The position numbers and the translations under genes are program-made. Source: Cyanobacteria bacterium UBA11372 (lineage in GTDB: Bacteria > Cyanobacteriota > Cyanobacteriia > Cyanobacteriales > Aerosakkonemataceae). Taken from it: a stretch of DNA of 6,099 bases. Of the stretch, positions 5,052-6,099 are shown in pieces. Position 1 is the stretch's first letter, and every line of letters begins with the position of its first letter. The notes beneath the pieces were generated by a model. The model did not search any database, was not told the DNA's origin, and saw nothing but the letters and a program-made list of their open reading frames with translations. The DNA lies in contig DNGG01000142.1 of the NCBI GenBank assembly GCA_003486675.1, positions 529 through 6,627 on the forward strand, given 5' to 3'.

Positions 5052-5076
5052 GAGAGGAACGAGAGGAACGAGAGGC
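5052..5076 (+). repeat. GAGAGGAAC nonamer tandem repeat
   Basis: Two perfect copies (5052-5060, 5061-5069) plus partial units on each side (5045-5051 and 5070-5076). They extend the GAGAGG tail of REP copy B and end 6 bp before the glcD stop codon. Probably replication slippage of the REP 3' flank. Confidence 0.75.
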
Positions 5077-5082
5077 GACAAA

Positions 5083-6099
5083 CTAATACACCTCTACGTT
5101 TTCAAATTTCTTCTCAGTTTGAACGGCGCGCGCAGCTTCGCCACAAGTGCGAGGTGTGGGGAACATTTTACCCGGATTGGCTAAACCTTGGGGATTAAAA
5201 ACTTGTCGCACCCATTGCATTGTTTCTAAGTCAATCTCGTTAAACATATCGGTCATGTAGCAGCGTTTATCTGCACCAATACCATGTTCTCCAGATAGGC
5301 TTCCGCCAACTTGTACGCAAAGTTTGAGGATATCTCCGCCTAATTCTTCGACTTTTTCCAATGCTCCCGGTACGGAGTTATCGTAAAGAATCAGCGGGTG
5401 TAAGTTCCCGTCTCCGGCGTGGAATACGTTGGCAATTTTATAGCCGTATTTCTTACTTAATTCCTCAATTTCTCGCAATACAAAAGATAACTGTGTGCGC
5501 GGAATTACTCCATCTTGCACGTAATAATCCGGACTAACGTGTCCGGCGGCGGCGAAGGCGGCTTTTCGTCCTTTCCATAATTTTAATCGGGTTTCTGGGT
5601 CGTTTGCCGTTGTAATGTTGCGCGCGCCGTTCTTTTTACAAATTTCGGCAATCCGGTGTTTATTGGTGGCAACTTCTACTTCCAATCCGTCTATTTCTAC
5701 TAGCAAAATAGCGCCAGCGTCGCGGGGATAGCAGCCAGTTGCAACTACATCTTCTACGGCGTTGATGCTGAGGTTATCCATAATTTCCATACCGGCAGGA
5801 ATAATCCCAGAACTGATAATATCTGAAACGGCGGCTCCGGATTCTTCAATTGTGGTAAAATCAGCTAATAAAACGCAAATTGATTCGGCTGTTTTGAGGA
5901 TTCTTAAAGTAATTTCTGTGGCAATTCCTAGCGTGCCTTCGGAACCAACAAATAAACCCGTCAAGTCATATCCTGGCATTTCTTGAACTGGGCTACCGAC
6001 ATCGACAATTGAACCGTCGGGAAGGACTAATTTTAATCCCATGACGTGGTTGGTGGTGACGCCGTATTTGAGGCAGTGAACGCCGCCGGAATTTTCGGC
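5083..6099 (-). CDS. glcD: Glycolate dehydrogenase subunit GlcD-like FAD-linked oxidase, C-terminal part
   Basis: Reading is open through the window edge, so 338 C-terminal residues are visible and the start lies beyond 6099. Against a usual GlcD length near 490 residues, roughly 150 are missing. The visible N-terminal end (AENSGGVHCLKYGVTTNHV) continues into GLKLVLPDG and FVGSEGTLGI, the end of the FAD-binding domain (PF01565). The FAD-oxidase C domain (PF02913) follows, with VFHAGDGNLHP (about visible residues 225-235) and LSGEHGIG (about 268-275) carrying the conserved His and acidic residues, and it ends with FNPQGLANPGKMFP. The enzyme oxidises glycolate to glyoxylate in photorespiratory metabolism. 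Related D-lactate dehydrogenases share this fold, so the substrate is inferred from the close match to cyanobacterial GlcD proteins as I recall them. The ATG at 6042 is internal, not the start. The gene is convergent with the RAYT, and the REP cluster lies just past its stop. Confidence 0.92.
   Translation of the reverse strand, partial: AENSGGVHCLKYGVTTNHVMGLKLVLPDGSIVDVGSPVQEMPGYDLTGLFVGSEGTLGIATEITLRILKTAESICVLLADFTTIEESGAAVSDIISSGIIPAGMEIMDNLSINAVEDVVATGCYPRDAGAILLVEIDGLEVEVATNKHRIAEICKKNGARNITTANDPETRLKLWKGRKAAFAAAGHVSPDYYVQDGVIPRTQLSFVLREIEELSKKYGYKIANVFHAGDGNLHPLILYDNSVPGALEKVEELGGDILKLCVQVGGSLSGEHGIGADKRCYMTDMFNEIDLETMQWVRQVFNPQGLANPGKMFPTPRTCGEAARAVQTEKKFENVEVY

Noticed and set aside
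4278..5076. A conventional insertion sequence with terminal inverted repeats around the RAYT gene
   Set aside because: No matching terminal inverted repeats or target duplication were found; the flanking hairpins fit a RAYT/REP module better.
4863..5198. Plus-strand open frame of 111 codons overlapping the RAYT end
   Set aside because: It is a translation of the REP cluster and the antisense strand of glcD; the repeated peptide ECIPRWNLGT/ECVPRWNLGT comes from REP copies A and B.
5762..5986. Plus-strand open frame of 74 codons
   Set aside because: It is fully antisense to strongly conserved glcD sequence.
5083..6042. Reading glcD as a complete 319-residue gene starting at 6042
   Set aside because: The frame stays open to the window edge and encodes the conserved NSGGVHCLKYGVTTNHV block before that Met, so the gene is only cut by the window.

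Overview
The window looks like chromosomal DNA from a filamentous, non-marine cyanobacterium, possibly an Oscillatoria/Microcoleus-type lineage. That inference rests on four copies of the HIP1 octamer GCGATCGC (334-341, 2130-2137, 4114-4121, 4156-4163), heptanucleotide tandem repeats of the cyanobacterial STRR kind, a GlcD-type glycolate dehydrogenase, a protein with a PEP-CTERM-like tail, and many small palindromic repeats between genes. Genus assignment from memory is weak.

Layout, left to right. Positions 1-124 hold a CACCCA tandem repeat running into a 107-bp composite palindrome. A leftward gene (1065-148) encodes a membrane-anchored or exported alpha/beta-hydrolase of the esterase D (PF00756) type. 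It is divergent, across only 70 bp, from a rightward OmpR/PhoB-type response regulator (1136-1846). The shared gap carries a 16-bp inverted repeat overlapping possible promoters in both directions. A 264-bp repeat island (1847-2110) separates the regulator from its probable partner, a HAMP/HisKA/HATPase_c sensor kinase (2111-3202). The island contains a candidate extended -10 promoter and five copies of AATTACC that end 2 bp before the kinase start codon. Downstream come tandem palindromes AGAAACC(C/G)GGTTTCT (3236-3353), then a convergent, leftward, exported protein with a PEP-CTERM-like tail (3960-3403).

After a 379-bp AT-rich gap comes a rightward Y1/HUH transposase-like gene (RAYT, 4340-4873). 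It has one degenerate REP-like hairpin upstream and a cluster of REP-type hairpins in both orientations downstream (4884-5047), the arrangement of a REPtron. Beyond it, leftward, lies the C-terminal two thirds of glcD (6099-5083), whose start is outside the window.

How the genes may work together: the regulator and kinase form a plausible two-component system, and the divergent esterase is its most obvious candidate target. The PEP-CTERM-like protein would be a cell-surface or exported product. glcD belongs to photorespiratory glycolate metabolism and is not obviously linked to the rest. I see no clearly new defence or biosynthetic system. The most notable features are the repeat architectures: the heptamer array in place of a ribosome binding site, the island splitting the two-component pair, and the RAYT/REP module, whose transposase lacks a tyrosine at the position where I would expect it.
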